DNA from: Neoechinorhynchus agilis
Taxonomy: Eukaryota; Acanthocephala
NCBI GenBank assembly: GCA_051530055.1
Contig: CM121343.1
Coordinates: 1,984,001 to 2,048,000, forward strand
Reading direction: 5' to 3'
Length of the DNA: 64,000 bases
Notes under the pieces: model-generated
What the model was told of the DNA's origin: nothing
Databases searched by the model: none
What the model saw: the letters and a program-made list of their open reading frames with translations, nothing else
Program-made: the position numbers and the translations under genes
Shown here: piece by piece, positions 1-10,465 of the stretch
Layout of the letters: each line of letters opens with the position of its first letter
Numbering within the stretch: position 1 is the first letter of the stretch

Positions 1-309
1 TGGTTCCCAACAAGTGAAAAGTATACACCGCGTTTTGCCTTAAATGTCCACTTTATGTTTAGGCATATCAGATCCCAAGTTGAAAGGGTGGAAAATGTAC
101 TGTTATGTTTGCTATTCGTACAATTTAAGCTCTGGGTGATTCTTATTCTACTTCGATTTCCGGTGTTCATTGTGTATGCAGGACTCTTTTCTAAGTGCAT
201 TATTAAGCTGAAATTTTGTTTTGATATGATCCCAAGATTCAAAATTTTCCACAAAACTTCACTAGATGGAATAGAGCTTCTGTAAAATATTTCTGCTTTA
301 TTTGTTGAG

Positions 310-1492
310 AATCTCGAAAATAGGTCGTTCCAGTGAAAGAAGTGATAGTACAAGTAAAGGGCACGTCGAACACACAAGTCCAATCGCAAGTGCAATGAGT
401 AGCTATATAAAGCAAAATCGAGGGCATAGGTTGGAACAAAAATGTAAACAACTTGAGCAATCCTTGCGGAATGAAAGGTTAGTTTGGAATAAAGAACGCC
501 AGAATCTTATAAAAGAAGTTGAAAGGCAAAGAACGAATGCTTTATGTTATCAAAGAGAGAACTCAGATTTTGAGGAGAATAGCTTTAGCCACCGAAGTAT
601 GATGTTTAAACAAAAGAAAAAACCGGCGAATTTAAACCCCAAATGTTCACTATCGCTGACGGTTGGTAGTAGCGCTCAAACGACAGTGAGTTCGGATCCA
701 TTATCAGTGCTATTGGAAGCGTGGCTGCATTTGCCGTCCAAGCATAATATAAAGCGCAACGGTTGGAAAAAGCAATATTGTGTCCTTTTCAAGCAGAGTG
801 TCGCGTTCTATTCTAGCGAAAAGGATTTTTTTACGAACGGAACTCCGACCAAGACGATCTACATGAATAACTTAAAGTAGTTTGAGTGAAATTGGGATTG
901 ATAAACTTCACTCAAATTTGCTATATATCATGTCAGAGCCGTTAAACAATGTGATGTGATTCGCGTGGATTCATCGCTGATACCTCGGATTTTCCAATTG
1001 ATTTACGATACGACCTGCGCACTTACGAAGAGTGAGAGAAGTTATGTTTCATCCGGTTTTGGAGAGGCAAATAAGGATGATCGCCATTCAGTAGTAAGTA
1101 AATACAGCAATCATAATAATGATGAGGATGATTGCGCAGTGAGCATCAATAGTCTCGGAGAAGGAAACTTGGATTGTATAGAATATCGTCATCATTCGTT
1201 CATGACAGTATCTTATAGAATCCCGACAACATGCGATGTATGCGGAAAATCGTGCTTTAATTTCTTTAGTCCGCCGGCAGCTATTGAATGCACTAGATGT
1301 CACCTTAGGAGTCACAAGTGTCACTTATCGGATGAGAAAGCTACGATTGGTTTTTGCGAATTAAAGAACAGTAAGCAGTCAGCGAAGGTACTTTTGGTAT
1401 TATGCAATACGGCAAGTCAACAAAATACATGGATAGCTACTATTAGAGCACAGATAGAAGCAAGAAAACAAGTGCAAGGTGGAATGGCTTGA
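310..1492 (+). CDS. ROCK: Rho-associated protein kinase (ROCK family), C-terminal exons, partial
   Basis: ROCK kinases act below RhoA on myosin and actin; only the regulatory tail is in the window. Two exons are visible, 310-876 and 937-1492, joined by a 60-bp GT-AG intron with phase kept. Exon one begins after an acceptor-like TTGTTGAG and encodes a coiled-coil stretch (LEQKCKQLEQSLRNERL) and then the start of a PH domain (EAWLHLP, GWKKQYCVLF). Exon two continues the PH domain (IPRIFQLIY), which is interrupted by a C1 zinc finger (H-x-C-x2-C, then ECTRCHLRSHKCH and a final Cys) before the last PH helix (QQNTWIATI). A PH domain split by a C1 insert is the ROCK arrangement, whereas MRCK and citron have C1 before PH. 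Kinase and main coiled-coil exons lie off the left edge. No frameshift is seen. Confidence 0.82.
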
Positions 1493-1719
1493 AGATAAAT
1501 TTTGTGTTTTCATATTATTAACCAACTTTATTGCTTAAGGTCTTACATTTAATGTTCAGCAAGTGTGCGCCAAAACTCATGTAACAATTTTAAGGCTATA
1601 AAAAACGTGGATGATTGTAACGTTTAAGCTGTTAATACCGAACCTCGTCGCAATGTACGACGGATAAATCGTAAATAATTAAAGCCAAAGGACTTTTTAA
1701 AATATCTGTTTCAGCTATC
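1493..1719 (+). other. ROCK 3' flank, source-like copy of a duplicated segment
   Basis: This follows the ROCK stop codon and ends exactly at the Gypsy-1 insertion. Recognisably the same sequence, including the last bases of ROCK coding sequence, reappears at about 11500-11770 and 51330-51620 downstream of HIPK-like kinase fragments. Shared landmarks are AAGATAAATTTTGTG, AATACCGAACCT and GACGGATAA. No clear AATAAA was seen. Confidence 0.7.
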
Positions 1720-1874
1720 TGAAGTATCTTCACTCTTCATGATAAGTTTTATTAACGTTTTTTCAAAACCTGACCAACTGCAAAAACCAAAAACAAACGC
1801 ACACACCCCCAAACATCGTTTGGTCATTATCGATCGGACGCGCAGTGCGTGTCACGATCGCTCACTATATAACA
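1720..1874 (-). repeat. Gypsy-1 3' LTR
   Basis: 155 bp, TG...CA ends. It matches 5803-5957 with about three substitutions. The flanking base quintet CTATC is repeated at the far end of the element. Confidence 0.95.
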
Positions 1875-1889
1875 TTTCTCCCCTCCTTA
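1875..1889 (-). other. Gypsy-1 polypurine tract
   Basis: On the minus strand an AAGGAGGGGAGAAA run abuts the 3' LTR, the expected primer for plus-strand DNA synthesis. Confidence 0.85.
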
Positions 1890-3347
1890 ATTGAGACCGG
1901 AGGTGTCGCAATCGTTTAACCACTCAGGTCGACGTCGTATTCTCGTACTCCTTCGCAATGGGTCCGTGACATTGAATCCCCTTTCCGTCTCATTCGTTGG
2001 TTCATCATTGATGGGCTCATTGGGCGTTTGTTCCCCGTGCGGCAATTCCCCTGCCTTTGCTATGGCTACTGCTGGTCTCAGGTGATCGGCGTGTTTCCTC
2101 TCTATCCCTCTTTCGGTCCTAACTTCATAGGAGACGGGACCATTTCGATTCTCCACTCGCCCTGAACACCATCGTCGATCATGTTACGTCTTGCACCACA
2201 CCTGCTCGTCCTTCTCGAACTCCATCCACTTTGAGCCTTGGTCGTGCTTATCCTTCCATTTTTCTTTGTTTTCCACCCTAGTGTCGTGGTCGTCCTTGTG
2301 AAGGTTATCGAATAGTACTCGAATTGGGCGTCCGAACATCGCCACAACAGGACTTACTCCGGTCGTCGCATTTGGACAGTTTCTGTAGCTTAATAGAAAG
2401 CTTTGTAATTGTTTTTTGTGCGCGCATCGAGGGAAACATCTGAAAACCCTCTCTTTTACTGTTCGAACAAATCGTTCGGCTTGACCGTTAGTACGAGGGT
2501 GGTATGGTGTCCAATAAATAGGTTTGCTTCCATTACTCATTAGGAAATCTTGAAACGTTTCGGATCGGAAGCTTGAACCGTTATCCATGACCACCTTTTT
2601 TGGCAAACCGAAATGGCAGAATAATCGGCGCATATGAGTGACGAGGGTCGTCGCATCAGTCAAGCGCACTTCGATTACCTCTGGCCACTTCGTGAACGCA
2701 TCGACCACGATGAGCCACATTGTGTTCTGCACTGAACCAGCGTAATCTATGTGGATCCACTCCCATGGAGTCCTCGGCACATCCCAAGGTATCATGTCCA
2801 CCTCTGGTTGCTTCCGTTGCCCTTCTTGACACGCCTGACATAGACTCACATAGTCTTCGATCGCTTTATCCAATCGCGGCCACCAGACGTACATCCTGGC
2901 CAAAGACTTCATCGACGTACACCCGGGATGGCTGATGTACATTTTGAGAACCCAATCTCGCAACGCCTCTGGGATAATCATCCTACCCAGCCAAAATAGG
3001 ATGTTGTTTTCGACCGATAGTTCTCCCTTCTTTTCGTAATATGTCCGTAAATCATTCGAAATCACTTCGGGCCATTGTGTCTTGATATACTTACACACCC
3101 TCGTCAGCACAATATCGTTTCTTAAACTCCGTTTCAACATCTCTGCGTTTATGAGTTTTGAATCGTCACAATATATTAGATCAATTTCATTGACAAAACT
3201 CTCCACTGGTTCATTTGAAACTTCTGGTATTCTTGATAGTGCATCGGCATATACATTCTCTTTGCCTTTCATATATTCGATGGTGTAATCATATTCGGCC
3301 AACACAATCGCCCATCTTCGCAAACGGTTACCATGTATCTGATTCAA
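1887..3347 (-). pseudogene. Gypsy-1 integrase and pol C-terminus
   Basis: Integrase inserts the cDNA copy. Reading 2184-3347 on the minus strand gives the end of RNase H (YADALSRIPE), an HHCC zinc-binding region (SHPGC...CQACQ), and the DDE core with IDYAGS, VMDNGSSF and YHPRTNGQAERF. A second frame (1887-2156) carries the basic tail (RRSTRIRRRPEWL), so at least one frameshift near 2180 separates the core from the C-terminus. The catalytic residues look present. It is also out of frame with the upstream reverse transcriptase. Confidence 0.88.
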
Positions 3348-4427
3348 GTCTTTTTTATGGCCGAATAACTACGTCCGAATAAGAAGTGGTGAAATTTCTT
3401 TATTCCAAACAATATCGCCCCGGCTTCTTTACCTATTGTTAAATAATTTTTTCCGCAGGTGATAAAGTTCTTGACGCATAAGCGATCGCTCTCCAGTTTC
3501 TCCCTTCCTGCTGCAAGAGTACCGCCCAAACCCCACTTCACTCGCATCACACGACAGGATTACCTCTTTCTCAACAGCATACGGCATCAACACTTTCGGA
3601 TGTTCCATCAACTTTTTCGCTGCCATGAAACTATCTTGTTCTATTTTCCCCCATCTCCATGGAATCTTCGAACTGGTCAGTCTGTGAAGCGGACTACACA
3701 CAGCGTGCAAATGTGGCAAAAATCGTTCATGGTGTCCTGCTGCTCCGAGGAAGGCTCTCAATTGCGTTCGTGTTTTCGGAGGTGGAAAATTTATCATTGA
3801 CCGCAATTTTGCTTGTGGTGCTCTTATTGTCCCCGATTCCCAGATCATTCCTAAAATCTCAACCTTTTCCTGGAGAAAACAGCATTTTCCTAACTTCAGT
3901 GTTAATCCTGTGTCTTCCAATCTCTGCAGAACTCGACGTAGGTTGTCTATGTGTTGCTCATCGTCGTTTCCGCTTATCACGATATCATCTAAGTATACTG
4001 TGACATTCGGAATATCTTCTAATAACTGATTCATAAATCGCTGAAATATGAAAGGCGCTGAATAGATCCCAAATGGCAATCTCGTATATTGATAATAACC
4101 CATAGGCGTTGTAATCGTCAATAGTTTTTGCGATTTTTGTGATATCGGTAACTGTAGGTAGGCATCCTTCAGATCGAGTTTGCTACATTTCCATCCGGAA
4201 CCGATCTTGCTTAGTATATCCTCGATTTTCGGAATTATACAACTGTCTCTTTTAAGATATTCGTTTATAGTGACTCGAAAATCACCACATACTCTGATCC
4301 TGTTATTCGCTTTCTTCACGAGAACGATCGGTGTGGCCCATTCCAGCGGTTCTCTCGTCGGATCCACTTTCCTTAGAACGCCGATTGCTTGAAGCCTGTT
4401 CATCTCCTCCAGTAAACATTCAACCAC
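3344..4427 (-). pseudogene. Gypsy-1 reverse transcriptase and RNase H
   Basis: The minus-strand frame from 4427 has the usual RT blocks: ATPIVLVKK, VCGDFRVTIN, SKLDLKDAYLQL, TRLPFGI and the active-site YVYLDD-type motif (YLDD, residues about 145-148), then the thumb (KLGKCCFLQ) and the start of RNase H (LSCDASEVG). The frame breaks near 3550. The continuation (GAILFGIKKFHHFLFGR) is in a second frame that overlaps it and itself stops at 3344, so RNase H is split into two pieces. Confidence 0.9.
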
Positions 4428-4999
4428 CGGAAGAGGAACTCTCCGTGCCGGAAAATTTTTGGACTCGCATCATCTCTCACTGACAATTCAACTTGATATC
4501 CCTTGATTTTCCCCAACTCATTCGAAAACAGTTTAGCATATTCCTTCTCTGGTTTCATCTCCATCTGATTTATTGGGGATACCACACCGATCCCCGTCCC
4601 TTGGTTTCCTCTCCAGATCGCATCTAACTGCACCGGAACTATACCAACAGCAGATATCCAATTTAGTCCACACAATGCTCTATCCATGGTTCGCACCACG
4701 GCAACTTCGACCATGGCTCGACGTCCCTCGAATTCCACCTCCATTTGACCAGTTCCCACAGTGTCGAGTGCCTGTCCACCATATGCTTTCAGGCGAAGAC
4801 CCTCTCTAAGCGGTTTAGATCCTAATTGTGTCTAAATCCGCATCGGGATCACCGAGACACCGGCACCGGTGTCATATTCCATCTCCACTGATCTTCCATT
4901 GACTTTAAGAATTAGCGTCCACTTTTGGTTTTGTCCAACAGCGTTGATGTTTCTAATTACTTCTTCCTCCTCTCCAATCTGTTTTACCTGCTTGACCTG
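4400..4999 (-). pseudogene. Gypsy-1 aspartic protease and linker to RT
   Basis: The frame running through 4832 carries the protease active-site motif DTGAGVSVIP after a gag zinc knuckle. The rest of protease and the linker into RT continue in another frame (4400-4759) with AMVEVAVVRTMDRALCGLNWI. A frameshift near 4800 therefore interrupts protease. Confidence 0.8.
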
Positions 5000-5750
5000 C
5001 GATCGGAAACAATTCCGTGCAAAATGGCCAAATCTTCCACAGTTGAAACATCTTCCTCCTCGGCTGTTTGGAAATGTCTGAGAGTTTCCTCCTCGAAAAA
5101 TACACGGCTCGTTGCTTTTATGAACTTTTCCACATCGATTATAGATGGTTCTTCTTCGATCATCGGCATGATTCCACTTCTCGAAGTTTCTCGCCACTAC
5201 CCGGTCCTTCGTTTGTCTTACCTCCGCTATCACTCGTTCCATTGGGATGCATAGATCTAGGACTTGTTTCATCGATACAATTTTTTTCCTGTATCTCGTC
5301 TGGCCAACGGCACCTTATCTCCGTCTCGATTCGGGCATCGTTCAAACCAATAGCGAAACGATCCCGTAACCGTTCGTCCAAGTTTTCCCCATAGCTACAG
5401 CACACACTTAGCGCGCGCAATCGATCTGCAAACTCGTTGAAAGACTCACCATCTTTTCTATTGGCTTTCGAACGCAAAACGGGCAGCAAATATTGTCGTA
5501 GTTGGCGTAAGTAGATCGGTCATTGACTGAATAATTTCCTGGTAACCAAGATTACCGACATCCTTAGGAAATACATGTCTTTCCAATTTGCTTAGGTTAG
5601 TATCACCCATAAACGCCAATAGCAGCATCGCTTTCGCTTCGGACACCCGTTTCCCGATTCCGCGGATACCTTTTAACCATAGGTGTCAATCTAAACGACG
5701 AATGCACGTTGTCCATCCTACGCCCGTGGATTCCGAACACGGGTCCATTC
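5000..5750 (-). pseudogene. Gypsy-1 gag
   Basis: Gag forms the particle and binds RNA. Three overlapping minus-strand frames cover it. From about 5646 a capsid-like segment reads AMLLLAFMGD and LERHVFPKD. From 5489 it reads GESFNEFADRLRALS and LRDRFAIGL, typical of Gypsy capsid. From 5272 it ends in one CCHC zinc knuckle (CFNCGRFGHFARNC, about 5009-5050). The frame changes are indels, not splice sites. Confidence 0.85.
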
Positions 5751-5780
5751 GGAACAGTTCTAACTTACGGTCCAAATCCT

Positions 5781-5800
5781 GAATCCCACCGCTGTCACCA
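5781..5800 (-). other. Gypsy-1 primer-binding site
   Basis: The minus strand begins TGGTGACAGC two bases after the 5' LTR. Its complement reads as a tRNA 3' end with the T-arm GAATCCCACC and terminal CCA. The pattern resembles a tRNA-Leu 3' end; that assignment is from memory of the family, not from a search. Confidence 0.8.
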
Positions 5801-5802
5801 AT

Positions 5803-5957
5803 TGAAGTATCTTCACTCCTCATGATAAGTTTTATTAACGTTTTTTCAAAACCTGACCAACTGCAAAGCCCAAAAACAAACGCACACACCCCCAAACATC
5901 GTTTGGTCATTATCGATCGGACGCGCAGTGCGTGTCACGATCGCTCACTATATAACA
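5803..5957 (-). repeat. Gypsy-1 5' LTR
   Basis: 155 bp, TG...CA ends, nearly identical to 1720-1874. It is followed by the target duplicate CTATC at 5958-5962. Confidence 0.95.
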
Positions 5958-6042
5958 CTATCCTTTAAGTACTTTTTTCGTGCACTCATCGCGAATAACC
6001 AAATATAAGTAATAATTTTCAGATTTTATCATTGCCCAAAAT

Positions 6043-6288
6043 GTTATTTTGAGCAAAGTGCAAATTACCAATACTATTTACGATAATGTTCAAGTAGCAA
6101 TGCACAGCAAATCTAACCACAGGAACGCGGACGACATTATAATTTGCGCAACTAAAGCAGTTATTTTATTGGACATGAACAAGTCTTTTGATCTTGTTGA
6201 TCGACCTGTGATCTATAAAGTTCTTAATCATTTCAAAGTACCGAATAATCTCATAGACAAAATAAAGCCTCTCTCGGAAACTATATAA
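6043..6288 (+). pseudogene. Non-LTR reverse transcriptase fragment
   Basis: An open stretch of about 80 codons contains ILLDMNKSFDLVDRPVI followed by VLNHFKVPNNLIDKI. This resembles the finger-palm segment of LINE reverse transcriptases (LD-x-KAFD-x-VD-x). Nothing else of the element is recognisable up to 6480, and 6290-6640 holds no other feature I can support. Confidence 0.5.
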
Positions 6289-6638
6289 TATTTTCTTGAT
6301 TTGAATCCGGGTAAGAACAAATAATTCCTTAGATACGGAGTGTCATCGGCCTCTCCACTTTAACAAAAAACGGTTTGTTTTAGTCTCCACTTTGAGCGAA
6401 CGACAATGCAAAACATCGATATTTTCATCCTTTGCTTTATGCTGATAACTTTATTTTCCTTGTTTATAACAAAAGTGGGGAATTTCGTGCAGGTATAATT
6501 GAGAGTATCATCTTAAAAATACAAAGCATTTGTCCAAATCAAATCCAGCAGTGAAAAGAGTAAACAAGTCTAAATCCCGCCAAGCAAAACAGCAGATGCA
6601 AAGCAAATTTTAATAAATAAATTAAATATGAACAGGTT

Positions 6639-7715
6639 TTAACATAACATGAAAAACGTTAACATGGACCTTATGACGTCGTTAATGGTCACTACATAGG
6701 CACCCCTCAAGAAGGTTCTTCCGTTTTTTTTGCGAGGTCTGCCTCGTTTAGGAGGTTCAGTGAGAATGACGGGTGATGTTGGATCGGTATACGCTTGTTT
6801 GAGGCGATCTATCGGAACGTTCTCGGGTTTTCCACCGAGATCGATCATGAAAAACTTTTCGTTGCGATTAAGTACTTTGTAAGGTCCGGTATCCGGCGCC
6901 TGTATAGGATTCCCATGATGACCGCGTCTGACAAAAACGAACGATGCTCTGCTGAGAGCATTTGGTACAAACGTCGTCAATTTAACATGGTTCTCAACGG
7001 GCGTGGGAGCAAGAGATTTAACTTTATTACGTCGCCGTTGTAGATGAGTGTGAGAATCGACTTGGCTAAGTGAGGAATTAAGAAAATCGGCAGCTATGTT
7101 GATGGCACCTTCATATACATGCTCTGCTGCCGAGGAATCAACGTCGGCTTTGGGCGCGGTGCGAATTCCTAACAAAATCCAAGGCAATTCGTCAATCCAG
7201 TTGTTTCCGCAGAGGCGAGCTTTCAAAGCCGATTTCAGATGCCTGTGGAATCTTTCTACCATTCCATTGGATTTAGGATAATACGCGGTTGTACGGTGGA
7301 GCTTCATTCCTAAATGTTCTGAGATTGTTCTCCACAGCTCTGATATGAACTGCCGTCCTCGATCGGAGGTGATGTCGTTAGGAATACCAAAACGAGCTAT
7401 CCATTGGCTGATAAGTGCTATTGCACACGTTACGGCGTCGGTATTATTTAAAGGAATCGCCTCGGGCCATCGAGTATATCGGTCTATCACGGTTAATAAA
7501 TGAGTGAAACCTTGTGATGCCGGTAGCGGACCTACTAAATCTATGTGGATGTGATCAAATCGACGTTGCGGAGGTTCGAAAGTAGAAAGCGGTGCTCGTA
7601 TGCGTCTTTGAACCTTAGCCTTTTGACATCCGATGCATGAATGAACCCAGGCACCAACATCCTTTGATAAACCAAGCCAAACGTATCTTGTTTTAACCAA
7701 TTTACGGGTGTCCAT
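6639..7715 (-). pseudogene. Gypsy-2 integrase
   Basis: This 358-codon frame carries the end of the zinc-binding domain (CIGCQKAK), the DDE core (IDLVGPL, TSDRGRQF, NGMVERFHRHLK) and a GPY/F module (GPYKVLNR) followed by SIDRL-like PIDRLKQAY and a basic PPKRGRPRKK tail. Catalytic residues are visible. It is separated from RNase H by a frame change near 7700 and another near 8015, so it is not expressed as a normal polyprotein. Confidence 0.88.
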
Positions 7716-8734
7716 GATGATGGTACCAACGGTCTATCACGGCCAGTCGAAATGTCACACAAAATAGTTTGTCCTGTGCCATTGAAAGGAATTTCCTTCA
7801 ACTGTAGCGAGGTATTCGCTGAACGATATGCCTGGATGTGTTGATCAGACTTTTGATCTTCTGCCATCGCTTCAAACGATATTCCTTCGGAAATACTGGC
7901 TAAATAATCAACGCGGGACAATGCATCGGCAACTTGGTTCTCTTGTCCACTAATATGTTCGATATTGGTCGTGAACTCAGATATATAATTCAAATGTCGT
8001 TGTCGACGGGCTGACTAAGGATCCGAAACTTTTGTCATCGCATAAACTAAAGGTCGATGATCAGTATAAATCGTAAACGATCGGCCCTCGACGTAATATC
8101 GAAAATGTCGGACAGCAAAATACATAGTCAGAAGCTCGCGATCGAAGGTGCTGTACTGTTGTTCAGGTTTACGCAGTTGTTTGCTGAAGAATGCCAGCGG
8201 CTGCCATGAATCGGACACATTCTGCTGTAGAACAACGCCAATAGCGAACTCAAATGCATCTGTACTGAGAGAGATTGGTGCGTCGGTCACTGAATGTGAA
8301 AGCATCGTTGCGTTTGCTAGAACGGCTTTAGTTTTTTCGAATGCTGAAGCCATTTCAACTGTCCAAGAAAAACTTCGTAGATTTATTTTACCAGAAAACG
8401 CTTGGTAGAGCGGACGCATCGGACGGGCTGCCAAAGGGATGAAATGATGATAATAATTTACCATACCATCAAATCCTTGCAAAGCTTTGGTGGATGTTGG
8501 AGGAGGGAAGCTGCGAATCGCGCTTACTTTATCTGGCAATGGTACTGTACCCCGTCCACTCACACGGTGTCCTAGGAAACCGATCTGTTCTACCCCGAAC
8601 TCACACTTATCTGGGTTCAGAACGAGGCCGTACTCCGAGAGTCGATCGAACAATGTTCGTAGATGTTTCCTGTGCTCAAATCGATTTGAACTCGCGATCA
8701 GTATATCATCTAAGTAGACGAAAGCAAAATTCAC
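7541..8734 (-). pseudogene. Gypsy-2 reverse transcriptase (palm onward) and RNase H
   Basis: The minus-strand frame 8015-8734 starts at the active-site box FVYLDDILIAS, continues with GLVLNPDKCEFG and FLGHRVS, and ends in RNase H (STDAFEFAIG, FDRELLTMY, YTDHRPL). A second frame (7541-7993) continues RNase H (GQENQVADALSR) into the integrase zinc finger. All RT blocks before YLDD are absent. The sequence goes from the protease tail (VDVRNRYGLFRS) straight to the YLDD block, an internal deletion. Confidence 0.86.
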
Positions 8735-8975
8735 TCCTGAACAAACCGTATCTATTCCTTACGTCGACCACTAAACCTGAGTGTCGAAGGAAATCAGCGC
8801 CTAGGATAGGGTGTTTAACCGCGACAAGAGTGAACATCCATTCCGTCTGAGTTTTACCAAAATTCAACTGCAATAGCTTGTTGCCGAATGTTGAGATTGT
8901 TGAAGCTGTAAGTACTCTGCTGGAGTGTTTGGTCTGTTTATCGAGTGTTGTGGCTGGAAGGATGAGTGGTTTCCT
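8735..8975 (-). pseudogene. Gypsy-2 protease C-terminal part
   Basis: Residues LLQLNFG, WMFTLVAV and PILGADFLRHSGLVVDVRNR form the second half of a CsRn1-type aspartic protease. The DTG active-site half is missing because the element is cut at the Penelope-like junction. Confidence 0.75.
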
Positions 8976-10465
8976 CAGGAGCGGATTTCGTTTCAAGATT
9001 GAAATCGTCTTGGAATTCCCAGTATAGGATGCTGTCGGCAGATGTGATCTCCCTCTTCACCAAAATTCCTGTCGATGTGGCAATAGATCTCGCAGTTCCT
9101 CTCCTGTCCACGAACACTGAATGGAATTTAACTAATAGTGACTGGCGAAAGCTATTGCAGTTTTGCACCAGATTCTGCAACTTCCAGTTCAACGGCATCG
9201 ACTATGATCAGAAAGATGGAGTAGCAATGGGCAGCCCGTTAGCCCCTGTGCTTGCTGAGCTAGATATGCGGCACTGGGAGGACGAACATTTGCCGTCGAT
9301 ACAGGGGGTTAATATCTGGTTCAGATATGTGGACGACACGTTCCTGTTGATCGACCCTTCAGAGACTAAAATGAATCGCCTTAAACATGAACTGAATGGA
9401 AGGGACGACAATATTCAGTGGACGATCGAGGAGGAGGACCATGGTAAGTTTCCGTTCCTGGATGTGTGGATATACCGATTAGCCAGTGGAAACTACACGA
9501 CCAGCGTGTACCGAAAGAGAGGTATACCAGTGGGCCTTGTGCCATGGACATCAGCCCAACCTCGCAAATACAAAAATTCGAGGATTAGGTCACTCATCCA
9601 TCGTGCTCTTACACATTGTAGCAACGCTAAGTTGTGTAACGAGGAGATTGATTACCTAAAGTACATATCAGGTCGATATGGTATCAAGCTGGATAATATC
9701 ATGCTTGTTGATCCTGTTAAACAGCCTTTCCGGATAAAGATTATTGATTTTGGGTGGGCTATCACTCCAGATCCAACGGCGAACTATACGTGCATTCAAA
9801 ATCGAATTTACCGTGCTCCCGAAATCATAATCGGATACCAATTCATCGAGTCAATCGACATGTGGAGTCTAGCCGTAACTCTGGTGACACTCTATCTCGG
9901 ATGCTATATGTATCCCGGATATTTTGAGTTCGAGCAACTCAAATACATTACGGACACTCAAGGACCTCTTCCCATGGACATGCTCATTCGCGGAACAAAA
10001 ACTGCGCAATTTTTCGATGTATATAGGCAGAATTCCGGCGACCTTGTATTTGAGTTAAAGAACGTCAACTCCTACAACGCTGAAACGGGTCTTTTATTTC
10101 GGGAACGGCGACGATACCAACTTCATTCATTGGATGACCTTGCTATTCTGGTTTTGCGTGGCGAAAATATTGGCCCAAACGCCGCAGCCCAGGAACTTGA
10201 CCGTCTATGTTTTACTGATTTGATGAAGAAAATGCTGACACTCGATCCACACGTTCGAATGAGTGCAATTCTTGGATTAGAACATCCATTTTTGACTTTG
10301 GATCATTTATTCGCTGAACCCGAATACCTTCAAGGGAGCCGCAATGATATGAAGGTTTGTCCAATTACAAGCTACCATCACAAACGTCTTCAGGACGAAC
10401 AGAGACCGTTACTGAATACCTCGTGGCTTATTGAAGATTATAGGGGAACTCAGCGGAATATTTGA
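8966..10465 (+). CDS. Chimeric ORF: Penelope-like RT joined in frame to HIPK-like kinase C-lobe
   Basis: A single open frame of 499 codons. Residues about 5-235 are a Penelope-like reverse transcriptase: SADVISLFTKIP, DGVAMGSPLAP and the active-site YVDD (121-124), then FPFLDVWIYR. At about 9680 the frame passes without interruption into the C-lobe of the HIPK-like kinase found intact at 20921-22426, starting at IKLDN and including DFG, APE and the rest to the same stop. The N-lobe, the ATP lysine and the catalytic HAD aspartate are lost, so kinase activity is not expected. The RT also lacks its front blocks and the GIY-YIG domain. The frame may be open by chance or recent formation; there is no visible promoter evidence. 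Confidence 0.75.
   Translation: MVSSGADFVSRLKSSWNSQYRMLSADVISLFTKIPVDVAIDLAVPLLSTNTEWNLTNSDWRKLLQFCTRFCNFQFNGIDYDQKDGVAMGSPLAPVLAELDMRHWEDEHLPSIQGVNIWFRYVDDTFLLIDPSETKMNRLKHELNGRDDNIQWTIEEEDHGKFPFLDVWIYRLASGNYTTSVYRKRGIPVGLVPWTSAQPRKYKNSRIRSLIHRALTHCSNAKLCNEEIDYLKYISGRYGIKLDNIMLVDPVKQPFRIKIIDFGWAITPDPTANYTCIQNRIYRAPEIIIGYQFIESIDMWSLAVTLVTLYLGCYMYPGYFEFEQLKYITDTQGPLPMDMLIRGTKTAQFFDVYRQNSGDLVFELKNVNSYNAETGLLFRERRRYQLHSLDDLAILVLRGENIGPNAAAQELDRLCFTDLMKKMLTLDPHVRMSAILGLEHPFLTLDHLFAEPEYLQGSRNDMKVCPITSYHHKRLQDEQRPLLNTSWLIEDYRGTQRNI

Larger units (their letters stand above)
1720..5957 (-). mobile_element. Gypsy-1: complete Gypsy/Ty3 LTR retrotransposon
   Basis: This is a full-length element of 4238 bp, read on the minus strand. 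It has 155-bp LTRs starting TG and ending CA, a primer-binding site two bases inside the 5' LTR, a purine tract at the 3' LTR, and the duplicated target CTATC at 1715-1719 and 5958-5962. Gag, protease, reverse transcriptase, RNase H and integrase follow in Gypsy order. Very short LTRs are found in the Mag group of Gypsy elements, but I cannot fix the clade. The LTRs differ at only about three positions, yet the coding region is spread over several frames, so the element is recent but not intact as sequenced. Confidence 0.93.
6639..8975 (-). mobile_element. Gypsy-2: CsRn1-like Gypsy remnant
   Basis: A second Gypsy/Ty3 element on the minus strand, different from Gypsy-1. The protease tail, palm of reverse transcriptase, RNase H and integrase are in order. 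The wording of the motifs (ILGADFLRHSGL in protease, VYLDDILIAS in RT, GPLPASQGFTHLLTVIDRYT in integrase) fits the CsRn1 group. The front half of RT is missing and the gag side ends abruptly at a Penelope-like sequence around 8975. I could not find LTRs. Confidence 0.85.

Noticed and set aside
55-285. 76-codon plus-strand frame before ROCK exons
   Set aside because: Hydrophobic, no family, and lies in what should be a ROCK intron.
3459-4003. Plus-strand frames of about 113 codons over Gypsy-1
   Set aside because: Antisense shadows of the RT and RNase H frames.
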